From Ensifer oleiphilus (lineage in GTDB: Bacteria > Pseudomonadota > Alphaproteobacteria > Rhizobiales > Rhizobiaceae): a stretch of DNA of 64,000 bases. This document shows, one piece after another, positions 26,884-35,916 of this stretch. A model generated the notes under the pieces. It was not told the DNA's origin, made no database searches, and was given only the letters and a program-made list of their open reading frames with translations. The position numbers were made by a program, and so were the translations under genes. The stretch is taken from positions 1,033,666 through 1,097,665 of the forward strand of contig NZ_JABWDU010000002.1 of assembly GCF_013371465.1 (NCBI RefSeq), read 5' to 3'. How positions within the stretch are numbered: position 1 is the stretch's first letter; each line of letters starts with the position of its first letter.

Positions 26884-26935
26884 GTTGTCCTTCCTTGAGC
26901 GGCCCGCGCCGAAACGCGGGCCCTGGACGGCGCCC

Positions 26936-28369
26936 TTAAGCCAGGGTGTATGCCGTCTTGACGGTTGTGTAGAATTCGGCGGCATAGCGCCCCTGCTCGC
27001 GCGAGCCATGGGAGGAGCCCTTGCGGCCGCCGAAGGGCACGTGGAAATCGACGCCGGCGGTCGGCAGGTTGACCATCACCATGCCGGCCTCCGCGTTGCG
27101 CTTGAAATGCGTCGCGTGTTTCAGGCTGGTGGTGGCAATGCCCGACGACAGGCCGAATGGCGTGTCGTTGGCAACGCTGAGCGCCTCGTCATAGTCCTTC
27201 ACCCGGATCACCGATGCGACCGGTCCGAAGATCTCTTCTTGGCTGATGCGCATCTGGTTGGTCGCCTCGGTAAACAGCGCCGGCTGCAGGTAGAAGCCGG
27301 GCGTGTCGCGCTTCAGCAACTCGCCGCCGAAGGCGAGCTTTGCGCCTTCCTGTTTGCCGATGGCGATGTAGTCTGTGTCCTGGTTGAGCTGGCTCTGGTC
27401 GACCACGGGGCCAATGTGAGTGCCGGCCTTCAAGGCATCGTCGATGACCAGACCCTTCATGCGCTCGCCCATCGCCTGAACGAAGCGGTCATGAATGCCT
27501 TCGGTCACGATCACCCGCGACGATGCGGTGCAGCGCTGGCCGGTGGAGAAGAAGGCGGAGTTGACGGCCGCTTCGACGGCAACCCCGAGATCGGCATCGT
27601 CGAGCACCACGAACGGGTTCTTGCCGCCCATTTCCAGCTGGTACTTGCGATTGTGCTCGACCGAGGCGAGCGCCACGCGTTTCCCTGTGCCGGTCGAACC
27701 GGTGAAAGTGATCGCCTGGACGTCGGGGCTGTCGAGCATCGCCTGGCCGACGACCGAGCCCTTGCCCATGACCAGGTTCAACACGCCCTTCGGCAGGCCG
27801 GCGCGTACGAGAATATCGACGATCGCGTGAGCGCAGCCGGGCACCAGTTCGGCCGGCTTGAAGACGATGGTGTTGCCGTAGCAGAGCGCCGGCGCGATCT
27901 TCCAGGCGGGAATGGCGATCGGAAAGTTCCAGGGCGTGATGATGCCGACGACGCCGACCGGCTCGCGGGTGATCTCGACGCCGATGTTCGGGCGCACCGA
28001 AGGGATGACCTCGCCAGCCAGCCTCAGCGCCTCGCCGGCGAAGAAGTCGAAGATCTGGCCCGCACGCACGGTCTCGCCGATGCCTTCGGCCAGCGTCTTG
28101 CCCTCTTCGCGCGACAAAAGCCGCCCGAGTTCGTCCTTGCGCGCCAGGATCTCGTCGGCGGTCTTGCGAAGGATGGCGTGGCGCTCGAGAATGCCGGAGC
28201 GCGACCAGGCCGGAAACGCAGCTTTCGCCGCCGCAATCGCAGCCTTGGCATCTTCGGCCGAGGCGCGGGCATACTCCCCGATCACGTCGTTGGTGTCGGA
28301 CGGATTGATGTTGGCAACGCCATCCCCGCCAACCCACTCGCCGGCAATCAGGTTCTGGTGCAATGTCAT
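26936..28369 (-). CDS. Aldehyde dehydrogenase, probable 2-oxoglutarate semialdehyde dehydrogenase
   Basis: A 477-residue NAD(P)-dependent aldehyde dehydrogenase. The coenzyme site TFTGSTGTGKRVA is near residue 220, the general-base Glu in LEMGGKNPFVVLDDAD near 250, and the catalytic Cys in FFSTGQRCTASSRVIV near 285. In this operon it is expected to oxidise 2-oxoglutarate semialdehyde, the product of GguC/AraD1, to 2-oxoglutarate, the last step of non-phosphorylative arabinose breakdown. It lies 73 bases after gguC and 52 bases before the dehydratase gene. Confidence 0.86.
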   Translation of the reverse strand: MTLHQNLIAGEWVGGDGVANINPSDTNDVIGEYARASAEDAKAAIAAAKAAFPAWSRSGILERHAILRKTADEILARKDELGRLLSREEGKTLAEGIGETVRAGQIFDFFAGEALRLAGEVIPSVRPNIGVEITREPVGVVGIITPWNFPIAIPAWKIAPALCYGNTIVFKPAELVPGCAHAIVDILVRAGLPKGVLNLVMGKGSVVGQAMLDSPDVQAITFTGSTGTGKRVALASVEHNRKYQLEMGGKNPFVVLDDADLGVAVEAAVNSAFFSTGQRCTASSRVIVTEGIHDRFVQAMGERMKGLVIDDALKAGTHIGPVVDQSQLNQDTDYIAIGKQEGAKLAFGGELLKRDTPGFYLQPALFTEATNQMRISQEEIFGPVASVIRVKDYDEALSVANDTPFGLSSGIATTSLKHATHFKRNAEAGMVMVNLPTAGVDFHVPFGGRKGSSHGSREQGRYAAEFYTTVKTAYTLA

Positions 28370-28442
28370 GGGCCTCAGCCTCCTTCATCTTGTTTTCGCG
28401 GGCAGCCGCTTGTGGCGGCCTGCCGCTGGCATACCAGATATA

Positions 28443-29438
28443 TCAGAGCTGATGTATGGCGACCTGCTCGTCGGCGGCGATCGCCAGCGGGTTGCGCAGG
28501 GCAAGGCCGAACTCGGCGGCCTCGATCTCGAAGACATCCCCCTCCTCGGTGCGGATGCCGTCACCGAAGGACAGCGTCGCCGTGCCGAACATGTGCACAT
28601 GGACGTCGCCCGGCTGACGGAACAGGCCGTACTTGAAGTGGTGGTGTTCGAGGTTGGCAAAGCTGTGCGACATGTTGGCCTCGCCCGAAAGGAACGGCTT
28701 TTCCCACAGCACCTTGCCGCCGCGCAGGATGCGCGATGTGCCCCTGACATCCTCAGGCGCCGCACCGACGCGAATTTCGGGGCCGAAGCTCGCCTGGCGC
28801 AGCTTCGAGTGGGCGAGCCAGAGGTAGTTGACCCGCTCGGTCTTGTGGTCGGAAAACTCGTTGGCGACGGCAAAGCCGATGCGGAACGGCGTGCCCGTCT
28901 CCGAGATCACATAAATGCCGGCCATTTCCGGCTCTTCGCCGCCGTCTTCGGCAAAGGCGGGCGACACGAGCGCCGAGCCGGGCGCGACGGCAGAGGTGCC
29001 GTTACCCTTGTAGAACCATTCCGGCTGCGCACCGATCTCACCCTGTTTCGGCTTGCCGCCCTCAAGGCCCATGCGGAACATCTTCATGGAGTCGGTCAGC
29101 GTCTCTTCCGCCGTCTCGGTGGCCTTCTTGTGCATGGCGTCGCGGGTAGCAGCCGAACCCAGATGCGTCAGCCCCGTGCCGGTCAGATGCAGATGCGCCG
29201 GATCGGGGTGGGTGATCGGCGGCAGGAAACGTCCATCGGCATAGGCCCTTTCGAGATCGATCGAAGCGCCAAGGCCCTTGGCCTCGATCGTCTCCTTCAG
29301 GCTGCGCCCGGCATTGGCCGCTTCCATCGCCAGCGCATAGACGCTCGTTGCACCGTTGACGGCACGGGCCGTTTCACCCGCAGCACGCACGGCGACCGTT
29401 ATCGATCCGTCTTCGTTTCTGATCTGAGAAATCAGCAC
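28443..29438 (-). CDS. gguC: GguC / AraD1 family, 2-keto-3-deoxy-L-arabonate dehydratase
   Basis: A 331-residue protein of the fumarylacetoacetate-hydrolase-like AraD1 family, first named GguC in Agrobacterium and later renamed araD1. It begins MLISQIRNEDGSITVAVRAAG; the central GNGTSAVAPGSALVSPAFAEDGGEEPEMAGIYVIS contains the acidic metal ligands of the FAH fold, and DHKTERVNYLWLAHSKLRQASFGPEI follows. It dehydrates 2-keto-3-deoxy-L-arabonate to 2-oxoglutarate semialdehyde. It comes 169 bases after gguB, and the order chvE-gguA-gguB-gguC is that of Agrobacterium. Confidence 0.9.
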   Translation of the reverse strand: MLISQIRNEDGSITVAVRAAGETARAVNGATSVYALAMEAANAGRSLKETIEAKGLGASIDLERAYADGRFLPPITHPDPAHLHLTGTGLTHLGSAATRDAMHKKATETAEETLTDSMKMFRMGLEGGKPKQGEIGAQPEWFYKGNGTSAVAPGSALVSPAFAEDGGEEPEMAGIYVISETGTPFRIGFAVANEFSDHKTERVNYLWLAHSKLRQASFGPEIRVGAAPEDVRGTSRILRGGKVLWEKPFLSGEANMSHSFANLEHHHFKYGLFRQPGDVHVHMFGTATLSFGDGIRTEEGDVFEIEAAEFGLALRNPLAIAADEQVAIHQL

Positions 29439-29607
29439 GATCCTGTCCTTCCTTGCATCGTTCGGCCGTTGCGCTCACCTGATTTCAGGGAAAACGCCGC
29501 CCTTCGGGTGGCTCGCACCGCCCAATCCGACAGCTTCGCTGTCAACCTTGGCAGCCGAGGCCGCCGGTTCCTTGTTACTGGTTCGATCCGGGCTGTTCGG
29601 TCGCTCG

Positions 29608-30816
29608 TCAGCCCTTGTTCTTGTTGTAGACGTCGAAGAACACGGCAGCGAGCAGCACCAGACCCTTGATCAGCTGCTGATAATCGATGCCGATACCCAT
29701 GATCGACATGCCGTTGTTCATCACGCCCATGATGAAGGCGCCGATGACAGCGCCGGTGATCTTGCCGACACCGCCCGAGGCCGACGCGCCGCCGATGAAG
29801 CAGGCCGCAATGACGTCGAGCTCGAAGCCGACACCGGCCTTCGGCGTTGCCGAATTGAGCCGTGCGGTGATGATCATGCCGGCAAGCGCGGCCAGAACCC
29901 CCATGTTGATGAAGGTATAGAACGTCAGCCGTTCGGTGTTGATGCCGGAGAGCTTCGCCGCCTTGACGTTGCCGCCCATGGCATAGATGCGACGGCCGAT
30001 CGTCGAGCGCGTGGTGATGAAGGTATAGAGCGCGATTAGGACGCCCATGGCAATCAGCACGTTCGGCAAACCGCGATAGGTCGAAAGCTGGTAACCGATG
30101 AAAAGCGCCACGACGGCAATGACCGCCATCTGGATGGCGAAGAAGACGAAAGGCTCGTTTTCGCTGCCGTGCTGCTCGTTGACCCGGCGATTGCGTACGC
30201 CCGCATAGATGGCGTAGCCGACGAGCGCGAGTACCGCCACCAGCGCCACCATGTTCTGGATGAGGTCGGGCCTGGGATTGAGGAAGTAGAGGAAATCCGG
30301 AACGAAGCCGGTCGAAAGCAGCTGGAATTCCTTCGGGAACGGTCCGATCGGCCTGCCGCCGAGCACCACATAGGTCAGCCCGCGAAAGACGAGCATGCCG
30401 GCGAGCGTAACGATGAAGGACGGGATCTTCTGGTAGGCGACCCAGTATCCCTGCGCCGCCCCCATGATGCCGCCAACGATCAGACAGGCAGGTATGACCA
30501 CGATGGCCGGCAGGCCCCATTTCACCAGCATGATCGCCGAGATCGCACCGATGAAGGCGACGATCGAGCCGACTGAAAGGTCGATATGGCCGGCAACGAT
30601 GATCAGGAGCATGCCCAGCGCCATAATGACGATGAACGAGTTCTGCAGCACAAGGTTGGTGATGTTGACCGGGCGGAACAGCACGCCATTGGTGACGAAC
30701 TGGAAGAACAGCATGATGACCACGAGCGCGACCAAAAGGCCGTATTCGCGGATGTTGTTCTTGAGATAGTCCCCGATCGAGGGTTTGTTTGGTTGGTTGC
30801 TCGTATCGGCGACCAT
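29608..30816 (-). CDS. gguB: Sugar ABC transporter permease GguB (MmsB)
   Basis: A 402-residue inner-membrane permease of the sugar (BPD_transp_2 / AraH) type, with about ten helices. Characteristic are the substrate-path segments IIVAGHIDLSVGSIVAFIGAI near residue 75 and IYAMGGNVKAAKLSGINTERLTFYTF near 280. A hydrophilic insertion (RNRRVNEQHGSENE) lies near residue 215. The start overlaps the gguA stop by one base, so they are co-translated. It imports galactose, arabinose and related sugars delivered by ChvE. Confidence 0.92.
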   Translation of the reverse strand: MVADTSNQPNKPSIGDYLKNNIREYGLLVALVVIMLFFQFVTNGVLFRPVNITNLVLQNSFIVIMALGMLLIIVAGHIDLSVGSIVAFIGAISAIMLVKWGLPAIVVIPACLIVGGIMGAAQGYWVAYQKIPSFIVTLAGMLVFRGLTYVVLGGRPIGPFPKEFQLLSTGFVPDFLYFLNPRPDLIQNMVALVAVLALVGYAIYAGVRNRRVNEQHGSENEPFVFFAIQMAVIAVVALFIGYQLSTYRGLPNVLIAMGVLIALYTFITTRSTIGRRIYAMGGNVKAAKLSGINTERLTFYTFINMGVLAALAGMIITARLNSATPKAGVGFELDVIAACFIGGASASGGVGKITGAVIGAFIMGVMNNGMSIMGIGIDYQQLIKGLVLLAAVFFDVYNKNKG

Positions 30817-32351
30817 TAGTGTTTCTCCCCTGAACGCATGATGGCACGCATGATGGATTCCTGGCTCGCTTCCGCCTTCGAAAGCTCGGCGACAATGCGG
30901 CCCTCGTTCATGACGTAGATGCGGTCGCAGGTTCCAAGCAGTTCCGGCATCTCCGATGAAATCATCAGGATGCCTTTGCCCTCGGCTGCAAGCTGGTTGA
31001 TGATGGTGTAGATCTCATACTTCGCGCCGATATCGATACCGCGTGTCGGCTCATCGAGGATGAGGACCTCGGGATTGGTGAACAGCCACTTCGACAGCAC
31101 CACCTTCTGCTGGTTGCCGCCGGAAAGATTGACCGTTTCCTGATAGATCGAATGCGAACGGATGCGCAGCTTCGAACGATAGTCGGAGGCGACCTTGACC
31201 TCCTTGCGATCGTCAATGACGCCGTTGGACGCCACCGCCTTCAGGTTGGAGAGAGTAGTGTTCTCCTTGATGTTGTTGATCAGCACGAGGCCCAACTGCT
31301 TGCGGTCCTCGGTGACATAGGCAAGGCCGGCGTTAATGGCGCGCGGGATGGTGCTGACGTCGACCGGCTTGCCGCGCATCAACACGTCGCCGGTGATCTT
31401 GTGGCCCCAGGACTTGCCGAAGATGCTCATCGCCGTTTCGGTTCGCCCGGCGCCCATCAGCCCGGCAATGCCGACCACTTCGCCGGCGCGCACGGTGAAA
31501 TTGACGTCGTGCAGGAACTGCCGGTCGCGGTGATGCTGGTGGAAGACGTTCCAGTTCTTCACTTCCAAGAGCGTTTCGCCAATCTTCGGCTCGCGCGGCG
31601 GGTAACGATCTTCCATCGCACGGCCGACCATGCCCCTGATGATCCGGTCTTCACCGACATCTTCGGTCTGACAGTCGAGCGTTTCCACCGTGCCGCCGTC
31701 GCGCAGGATGGTGATCTGGTCGGCAACCTTGCGGATCTCGTTCAGCTTGTGCGAGATGATGATCGAGGTCATGCCCTGCGTGCGAAACTCCATCAGGAGC
31801 TTCAACAGCGCATCTGAATCGGTTTCGTTCAGCGAGGCGGTCGGCTCGTCGAGGATTAGCAGCCGAACCTTCTTCGACAACGCCTTGGCGATCTCGACCA
31901 GCTGCTGCTTGCCGACACCGATGTCGGTGATCAGCGTCGCCGGCGGCTCGCTGAGGCCCACCTTCTTCAGGAGTTCCTGCGTGCGGGCGAAGGTCTGCGG
32001 CCAATGGATGACGCCATTGCTGGCGATCTCGTTGCCCAGAAAGATGTTCTCGGCGATCGACAGCAGCGGGACCAGCGCCAGTTCCTGATGGATGATGATG
32101 ATGCCGAGGTCTTCGCTGTCGGAGATGGTCGAGAAGCGACGTGGCTCGCCGTCATAATAGATCTCGCCCTCATAGGTGCCGGCGGGATAAACACCGCTCA
32201 GGACCTTCATCAGCGTCGATTTGCCGGCGCCGTTTTCACCGACCAGCGCGTGGATCTCACCTTCGCGAACCTTGAAGCTGACATTGTCCAGCGCCTTGAC
32301 GCCGGGAAACGTCTTGGTGATGCCACGCATTTCGAGAATGATATTGTCCAT
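30816..32351 (-). CDS. gguA: Sugar ABC transporter ATP-binding protein GguA (MmsA)
   Basis: A 511-residue protein with two fused ATP-binding domains, as in AraG and MglA. The first has the Walker A motif GENGAGKST at residues 38-46 and Walker [12 protein letters not shown] near 160. The second has GLMGAGRTE near 295, a degenerate Walker A, and an intact signature and Walker B in [15 protein letters not shown] and [19 protein letters not shown] near 400-435. It energises GguB. It is 98 bases downstream of chvE, with a terminator-like hairpin in the gap. Confidence 0.93.
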   Translation of the reverse strand: MDNIILEMRGITKTFPGVKALDNVSFKVREGEIHALVGENGAGKSTLMKVLSGVYPAGTYEGEIYYDGEPRRFSTISDSEDLGIIIIHQELALVPLLSIAENIFLGNEIASNGVIHWPQTFARTQELLKKVGLSEPPATLITDIGVGKQQLVEIAKALSKKVRLLILDEPTASLNETDSDALLKLLMEFRTQGMTSIIISHKLNEIRKVADQITILRDGGTVETLDCQTEDVGEDRIIRGMVGRAMEDRYPPREPKIGETLLEVKNWNVFHQHHRDRQFLHDVNFTVRAGEVVGIAGLMGAGRTETAMSIFGKSWGHKITGDVLMRGKPVDVSTIPRAINAGLAYVTEDRKQLGLVLINNIKENTTLSNLKAVASNGVIDDRKEVKVASDYRSKLRIRSHSIYQETVNLSGGNQQKVVLSKWLFTNPEVLILDEPTRGIDIGAKYEIYTIINQLAAEGKGILMISSEMPELLGTCDRIYVMNEGRIVAELSKAEASQESIMRAIMRSGEKH

Positions 32352-32403
32352 GTTCAGTCATTCCAGCGGCAGTGGGCAAGAGAGTACAGGCTCCCTCACC
32401 CGG

Positions 32404-32433
32404 ATAAAAGGGCCCGCGACGGATCGCGGACCC
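32404..32433 (-). terminator. Intercistronic terminator/attenuator between chvE and gguA
   Basis: On the - strand the arms GGGTCCGCGA (32433-32424) and TCGCGGGCCC (32419-32410) form a ten-pair stem with one G-U pair and a TCCG loop, followed directly by TTTTAT (32409-32404). It begins 17 bases after the chvE stop. It should stop much of the transcription and so keep the receptor more abundant than the transporter. Confidence 0.78.
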
Positions 32434-32449
32434 CGCATGCGTCATCCGA

Positions 32450-33517
32450 TCAGTTGTTGATCTGATCTTCGGTGTAGTAACCGGAGGAGACCATCACGTC
32501 CTTGATGTTGGACTTGTCGACGGCAACCGGCTTCAGGAGGTAGGACGGAACGACCTTGACACCGTTGTCGTAGGTCTTGGTGTCGTTCACTTCAGGCTCC
32601 TTGCCTTCCATGATCGCGTTGACCATGCCGACCGTGACCTTGGCGAGTTCGCGCGTATCCTTGAAGATCGACGAATACTGTTCGCCAGCAAGGATCGACT
32701 TGACCGACGGCAGTTCCGCGTCCTGGCCGGTGACAACAGGCATAGGCATGTCGCCCGAGCCGTAACCGACGCCCTTCAGAGCCGAGATGATACCGATGGA
32801 CAGACCGTCATAAGGCGAAAGAACGCCATCGACCTTGGCATCGGTGTAGTGGGCGGACAGCAGGTTTTCCATGCGGGCCTGGGCGACGGCACCCTCCCAG
32901 CGCAGCGTGCCGACCTGATCCATGCCCTTCTGGCCGGACTTGACGACGAGCTTGCCACTGTCGATCAGCGGCTGCAGGACCGACATCGCGCCATCGTAGA
33001 AGAAGAAGGCGTTGTTATCGTCAGGCGAACCACCGAACAGTTCGATGTTCTTCGGCTCGGTCGCGCCGTCGAGCTTCAGGCCCTGCACCAGCGAAGTTGC
33101 CTGCTGCACGCCAACCTGGAAGTTGTCGAAGGTAGCGTAGTAGTCGACATTGCCCGAATCGCGGATCAGACGGTCATAGGCGATGACCTTGACGCCGGCG
33201 TCATGGGCCTTCTGCAAGATATCGGAAAGGGTCGTGCCGTCGATGGCGCCGATGATGAGAACCTTGGCACCCTTGGTGACCATGTTTTCGATCTGGGCAA
33301 GCTGGTTCGGGATATCGTCGTCAGCAAACTGCAGGTCCGGCGTGTAACCGGCTTCCTTGAACAGCTTCTCCATGGTCTCGCCATCGGAGATCCAGCGGGT
33401 CGAGGTCTTCGTCGGCATGGAAATGCCAACGGCGCCCTTGTCCTGCGCGAAGGCGGGTGCAGCAAACGACGCGACGGAGATCGCGGCCGCTGCGAGAAGC
33501 GAGGTAATCAATTTCAT
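32450..33517 (-). CDS. chvE: Multiple sugar-binding periplasmic receptor ChvE
   Basis: A 355-residue periplasmic sugar-binding protein with a signal peptide ([22 protein letters not shown], cut before QDKG). The mature part is a Peripla_BP_4 fold: [51 protein letters not shown], and [27 protein letters not shown]. ChvE delivers sugars such as galactose, arabinose, glucose and xylose to GguAB; in Agrobacterium it also presents them to the VirA sensor during plant infection and mediates chemotaxis. The ATG follows GGGAGAG. It is divergent from gbpR, its known regulator, and is the first gene of the operon. Confidence 0.94.
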   Translation of the reverse strand: MKLITSLLAAAAISVASFAAPAFAQDKGAVGISMPTKTSTRWISDGETMEKLFKEAGYTPDLQFADDDIPNQLAQIENMVTKGAKVLIIGAIDGTTLSDILQKAHDAGVKVIAYDRLIRDSGNVDYYATFDNFQVGVQQATSLVQGLKLDGATEPKNIELFGGSPDDNNAFFFYDGAMSVLQPLIDSGKLVVKSGQKGMDQVGTLRWEGAVAQARMENLLSAHYTDAKVDGVLSPYDGLSIGIISALKGVGYGSGDMPMPVVTGQDAELPSVKSILAGEQYSSIFKDTRELAKVTVGMVNAIMEGKEPEVNDTKTYDNGVKVVPSYLLKPVAVDKSNIKDVMVSSGYYTEDQINN

Positions 33518-33795
33518 CTGGTCTCTCCCAAAAATGTTGAAGCCGGCAGGCCCGCAGCCTCCCCGTCCTATGCGCAGCGATCCACCGACCCGGAGATCTT
33601 AGTCTCCGGCGGTGGATCAAGGTGAAGGAAAACCTCCCCGCCCGCATGCTCCCACATGCACTGGCACATGTGGAAAAACTGGAATCAAAAGCCATAACTG
33701 TCAAATACAATATCGCTTTGCATGCATACCATAATTGATATAATACTCAAAAACAGTGTGATTTTTGAAACATCCTGAAAACTGGATTGTCTGAG
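33518..33795. promoter_or_regulatory. Divergent chvE/gbpR promoter region
   Basis: 278 bases between the two start codons. The part next to gbpR (33675-33780) is A/T-rich and holds promoter-like elements for both directions, including TTGACA on the - strand (33705-33700) with the start of chvE about 180 bases downstream. GbpR is expected to bind here. The rest contains the chvE leader hairpin. Confidence 0.55.
33579..33618 (-). promoter_or_regulatory. Long stem-loop in the chvE leader
   Basis: GATCCACCG (33579-33587) pairs with CGGTGGATC (33610-33618), and CCGGAGA (33590-33596) with TCTCCGG (33603-33609), giving 16 base pairs with a two-base bulge and a six-base loop. It lies 62-101 bases upstream of the chvE start. 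A second, smaller dyad, CCACATG (33652-33658) with CATGTGG (33667-33673), is farther upstream. No T-run follows, so this is a leader structure or protein site rather than a terminator. Confidence 0.6.
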
Positions 33796-34779
33796 ATGAT
33801 CAAAGACGGAAAGCCCGGCGCGACAGGCATTGCCGCCGAACAGTTCGACAGCGGGCTGTTTCGCTCGGGCCTCAAGATCAATCACCTCCGGCTGATCCTG
33901 GCGATCGACGATCATCGTCGCATCAGTGCGGCTGCGGAGACCCTCGGCATCTCCCAGCCGGCCGCATCGCGCATGCTGGCCGAGATCGAGACGATCCTGA
34001 AAGCGCCGATCTGCGAGCGAGTCGCGCGCGGCGTGGAACTGACCCGCTACGGCCAGGCGCTGGCGCGACGGGCGCGCACGATCTTTCTGGAACTGCGCGA
34101 GGCCTCACGCGAAATCAATGAATTGAAGACCGGCAGCGGCGGCTCCGTGTCGATCGGATCGGTGACCGGGCCGGCGCTCAACCTCGCGGTTCCCGCCATC
34201 CGCCAGGTCATCACCGCTTATCCCGGTATCGAAATCAACATCCAGATCGAAAACAGCAATGTGCTGACGCGCGAGCTGCTCGCCGCCCGCCACGACTTCG
34301 TCGTCGGGCGCGTCCCGGACGATCTCAACCCGCGCCTCTTCAACATGGTCGAGATCGGCTACGAGGAGGTCTGCCTGATCGTGCGCGACGGCCATCCGCT
34401 GCTCGAAAAGCCTGTCGTCGATGCAGAGGATCTCCCCGCCTACGACTGGGTGTTCCAGCCGCCGGGAACGCTGCTGCGACGCGCGGTCGAGGACAGTTTC
34501 ATGTCCGCCGGCGTAAGGCTGCCGGCCACCGTGATCAACACGTCCTCGATCATCCTGACGCTGTCGATCGTGCGCAATACCAACGCGATTGCCCCGGTGG
34601 CGCTCGACGTTGCCAATCTGATCGCCGACAACGGCACGCCGGCCGGCGAGATCCGCATCCTGAAGACCGAGATCCCGATCCGCATCAAGCCATACGGGTT
34701 GATCACCGCCGAGGGACGCGCGCTGCCGCCGAGCGCCAAGCTGCTTTACGATCTCATTCTCAAGCAGGGGCGAGCATGA
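33796..34779 (+). CDS. gbpR: LysR-family regulator GbpR
   Basis: A 327-residue LysR regulator. The helix-turn-helix is at about residues 20-75 (KINHLRLILAIDDHRRISAAAETLGISQPAASRMLAEIE), preceded by a short N-terminal extension, and the effector domain starts at about SVSIGSVTGPALNLAVPAIRQV. The divergent position from chvE and the extension are those of GbpR, the galactose-binding-protein regulator of Agrobacterium, which activates chvE in response to arabinose, galactose or fucose. The ATG at 33796 is preferred to a TTG three codons earlier. Its stop codon lies inside the first of two tandem palindromes. Confidence 0.9.
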   Translation: MIKDGKPGATGIAAEQFDSGLFRSGLKINHLRLILAIDDHRRISAAAETLGISQPAASRMLAEIETILKAPICERVARGVELTRYGQALARRARTIFLELREASREINELKTGSGGSVSIGSVTGPALNLAVPAIRQVITAYPGIEINIQIENSNVLTRELLAARHDFVVGRVPDDLNPRLFNMVEIGYEEVCLIVRDGHPLLEKPVVDAEDLPAYDWVFQPPGTLLRRAVEDSFMSAGVRLPATVINTSSIILTLSIVRNTNAIAPVALDVANLIADNGTPAGEIRILKTEIPIRIKPYGLITAEGRALPPSAKLLYDLILKQGRA

Positions 34780-34827
34780 TCAACATGGTTGATCAGCCCG
34801 GCATGATCAACGTGGTTGATCAGCCTG
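34774..34827 (+). repeat. Two tandem 27-base repeats, each a palindrome
   Basis: Two adjacent copies of a 27-base unit (34774-34800 and 34801-34827) that differ at only two positions. Each contains the perfect dyad TGATCAAC-N3-GTTGATCA (34777-34795 and 34804-34822). The first copy includes the gbpR stop codon. The pair ends 46 bases before the J-domain-like gene. Spaced by 27 bases, two dyads suit two repressor dimers; no T-run supports a terminator. Confidence 0.75.
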
Positions 34828-34873
34828 GGATAATCTCCATCCGGCATTTTGCGCCGGGCTAGCGGAGGGCTGT

Positions 34874-35299
34874 ATGTTTGGAATGTCGGTGTTTCAGTCC
34901 GTGCTTGAACGGCTGAAGACGGAAGAAGACGAAGAAGAGACTGCCGCGACGCCGCGCGCACCGTCTTACGCAACCCCGTTTGTCGCCGGCGGCAGCGACA
35001 GCGCATCGGCTGCGCGAACCGCCGTAGAGCGCGCCTATTTCGATGCGTCTTTCGTCGAGCCTCCGCCTGTCGAGCCGATGCCGGAGTTTCTCAATCGCAC
35101 CAGTCTTGAAGAGGTTGCCGAAGAACTTGACCTCGACGACCGGGAAACGCTCGCAACACTAGCCGCCAAGCGGCGAAGCTTTGCCGCGGCCAATCATCCA
35201 GACCGCCTGCCGCAAGACTATCGCGCCAATGCCACGGCGCGGATGAAACTCGCCAACATGCTGATCGACGAGGCGTCACGTCAGTTGCAGGCCGCATGA
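34874..35299 (+). CDS. J-domain-like protein with C-terminal HPD
   Basis: A 141-residue protein. The first 80 residues are acidic and probably disordered (TEEDEEET, then a Pro- and Ala-rich stretch). The C-terminal part (TSLEEVAEELDLDDRETLATLAAKRRSFAAANHPDRLP, then YRANATARMKLANMLIDEA) looks like helices II-III of a J domain joined by the HPD motif (NHPDRLP), so it may stimulate a DnaK-type chaperone. Helix I and the rest of DnaJ are missing. GGAGGG precedes the ATG at 34874; a second Met at codon 4 is possible. The client is unknown. Confidence 0.72.
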   Translation: MFGMSVFQSVLERLKTEEDEEETAATPRAPSYATPFVAGGSDSASAARTAVERAYFDASFVEPPPVEPMPEFLNRTSLEEVAEELDLDDRETLATLAAKRRSFAAANHPDRLPQDYRANATARMKLANMLIDEASRQLQAA

Positions 35300-35306
35300 G
35301 CGCCAC

Positions 35307-35561
35307 TCACGCGTCGTTGTCGGCCTTGGGCGCCTCGTCCTTTGCCGCAGAACTCTCGGCACCTGCAACCTTGTCGGTCGGCTTGTAGAAAAGCAGCAGC
35401 GAAGAGCCGACGTAGGCGGCAATCGCAAGCGCAATGATGCTGAAGAATGGCTGGTCGTGATAGAATTCTAGCGCCGCCCATCCGGCGCAGACCAGGAAAA
35501 TCAAGATCCGGCGCCACAAGGGACGGTAAAAGGCGTGGTCCGGGTCGATGAGTTTGATCAT
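35307..35561 (-). CDS. Small inner membrane protein, two helices
   Basis: An 84-residue protein: a short N-terminus (MIKLIDPDHAFYRPLWRR), two hydrophobic segments (ILIFLVCAGWAALEFY and FFSIIALAIAAYVGSSLLLFY), then a charged tail rich in Lys, Ala, Asp and Glu. A GAGGACAGG ribosome site precedes the ATG at 35561; the frame is open far upstream but without a better start. It ends seven bases from the convergent J-domain-like gene. Function unknown. Confidence 0.7.
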   Translation of the reverse strand: MIKLIDPDHAFYRPLWRRILIFLVCAGWAALEFYHDQPFFSIIALAIAAYVGSSLLLFYKPTDKVAGAESSAAKDEAPKADNDA

Positions 35562-35916
35562 CCTGTCCTCTGGCTGCTTGCGCTCGAGATCGGCAAAGGA
35601 TGTCTTGTAGGAGAAATTCACCTCCCGCCGCAAGCCCGCGAGCGCGTCACGCCCTTGACGAACGCCACAAAAATAGAATAAAAATTCCGAAAATAATTTC
35701 ATCGGCCATTTCATTCCGAACGAGCGATATAGGTCGCCGCGCGGGGGGAAGGGTCGAGCGAGGGAGAGGAAAGCGCGCGGCATCCGCTTGCGCAACAGGA
35801 CCGACAGACACCTTGCAATCGATTCGCGGAATTGCCCTTCCGCGGCGCCTTTGCGCGATGAGCGCCGATCATCACGCACCTTCCCGGTCAGAGACCGGAT
35901 TTCGAGAGAGACAGAG
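35562..35916. other. Gene-free region upstream of iolG and the small membrane protein
   Basis: 355 bases that separate two divergent genes. Bases 35665-35712 are strongly A/T-rich and are the likely promoter of the - strand membrane protein, about 110 bases upstream of its start. The right half (35713-35916) is GC-rich and precedes iolG; I see no hairpin or operator that I can name. A - strand frame stays open through much of the region but lacks coding character. Confidence 0.4.

Noticed and set aside
25147-26898. Long + strand frame of 583 codons opposite the dehydratase gene
   Set aside because: It is the mirror of the dehydratase reading frame in GC-rich DNA; its translation is rich in His, Asp, Arg and Ala and shows no domain, whereas the - strand protein has all family motifs.
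26705-28636. Long + strand frame of 643 codons opposite the aldehyde dehydrogenase
   Set aside because: Antisense of a gene with intact catalytic motifs; composition not protein-like.
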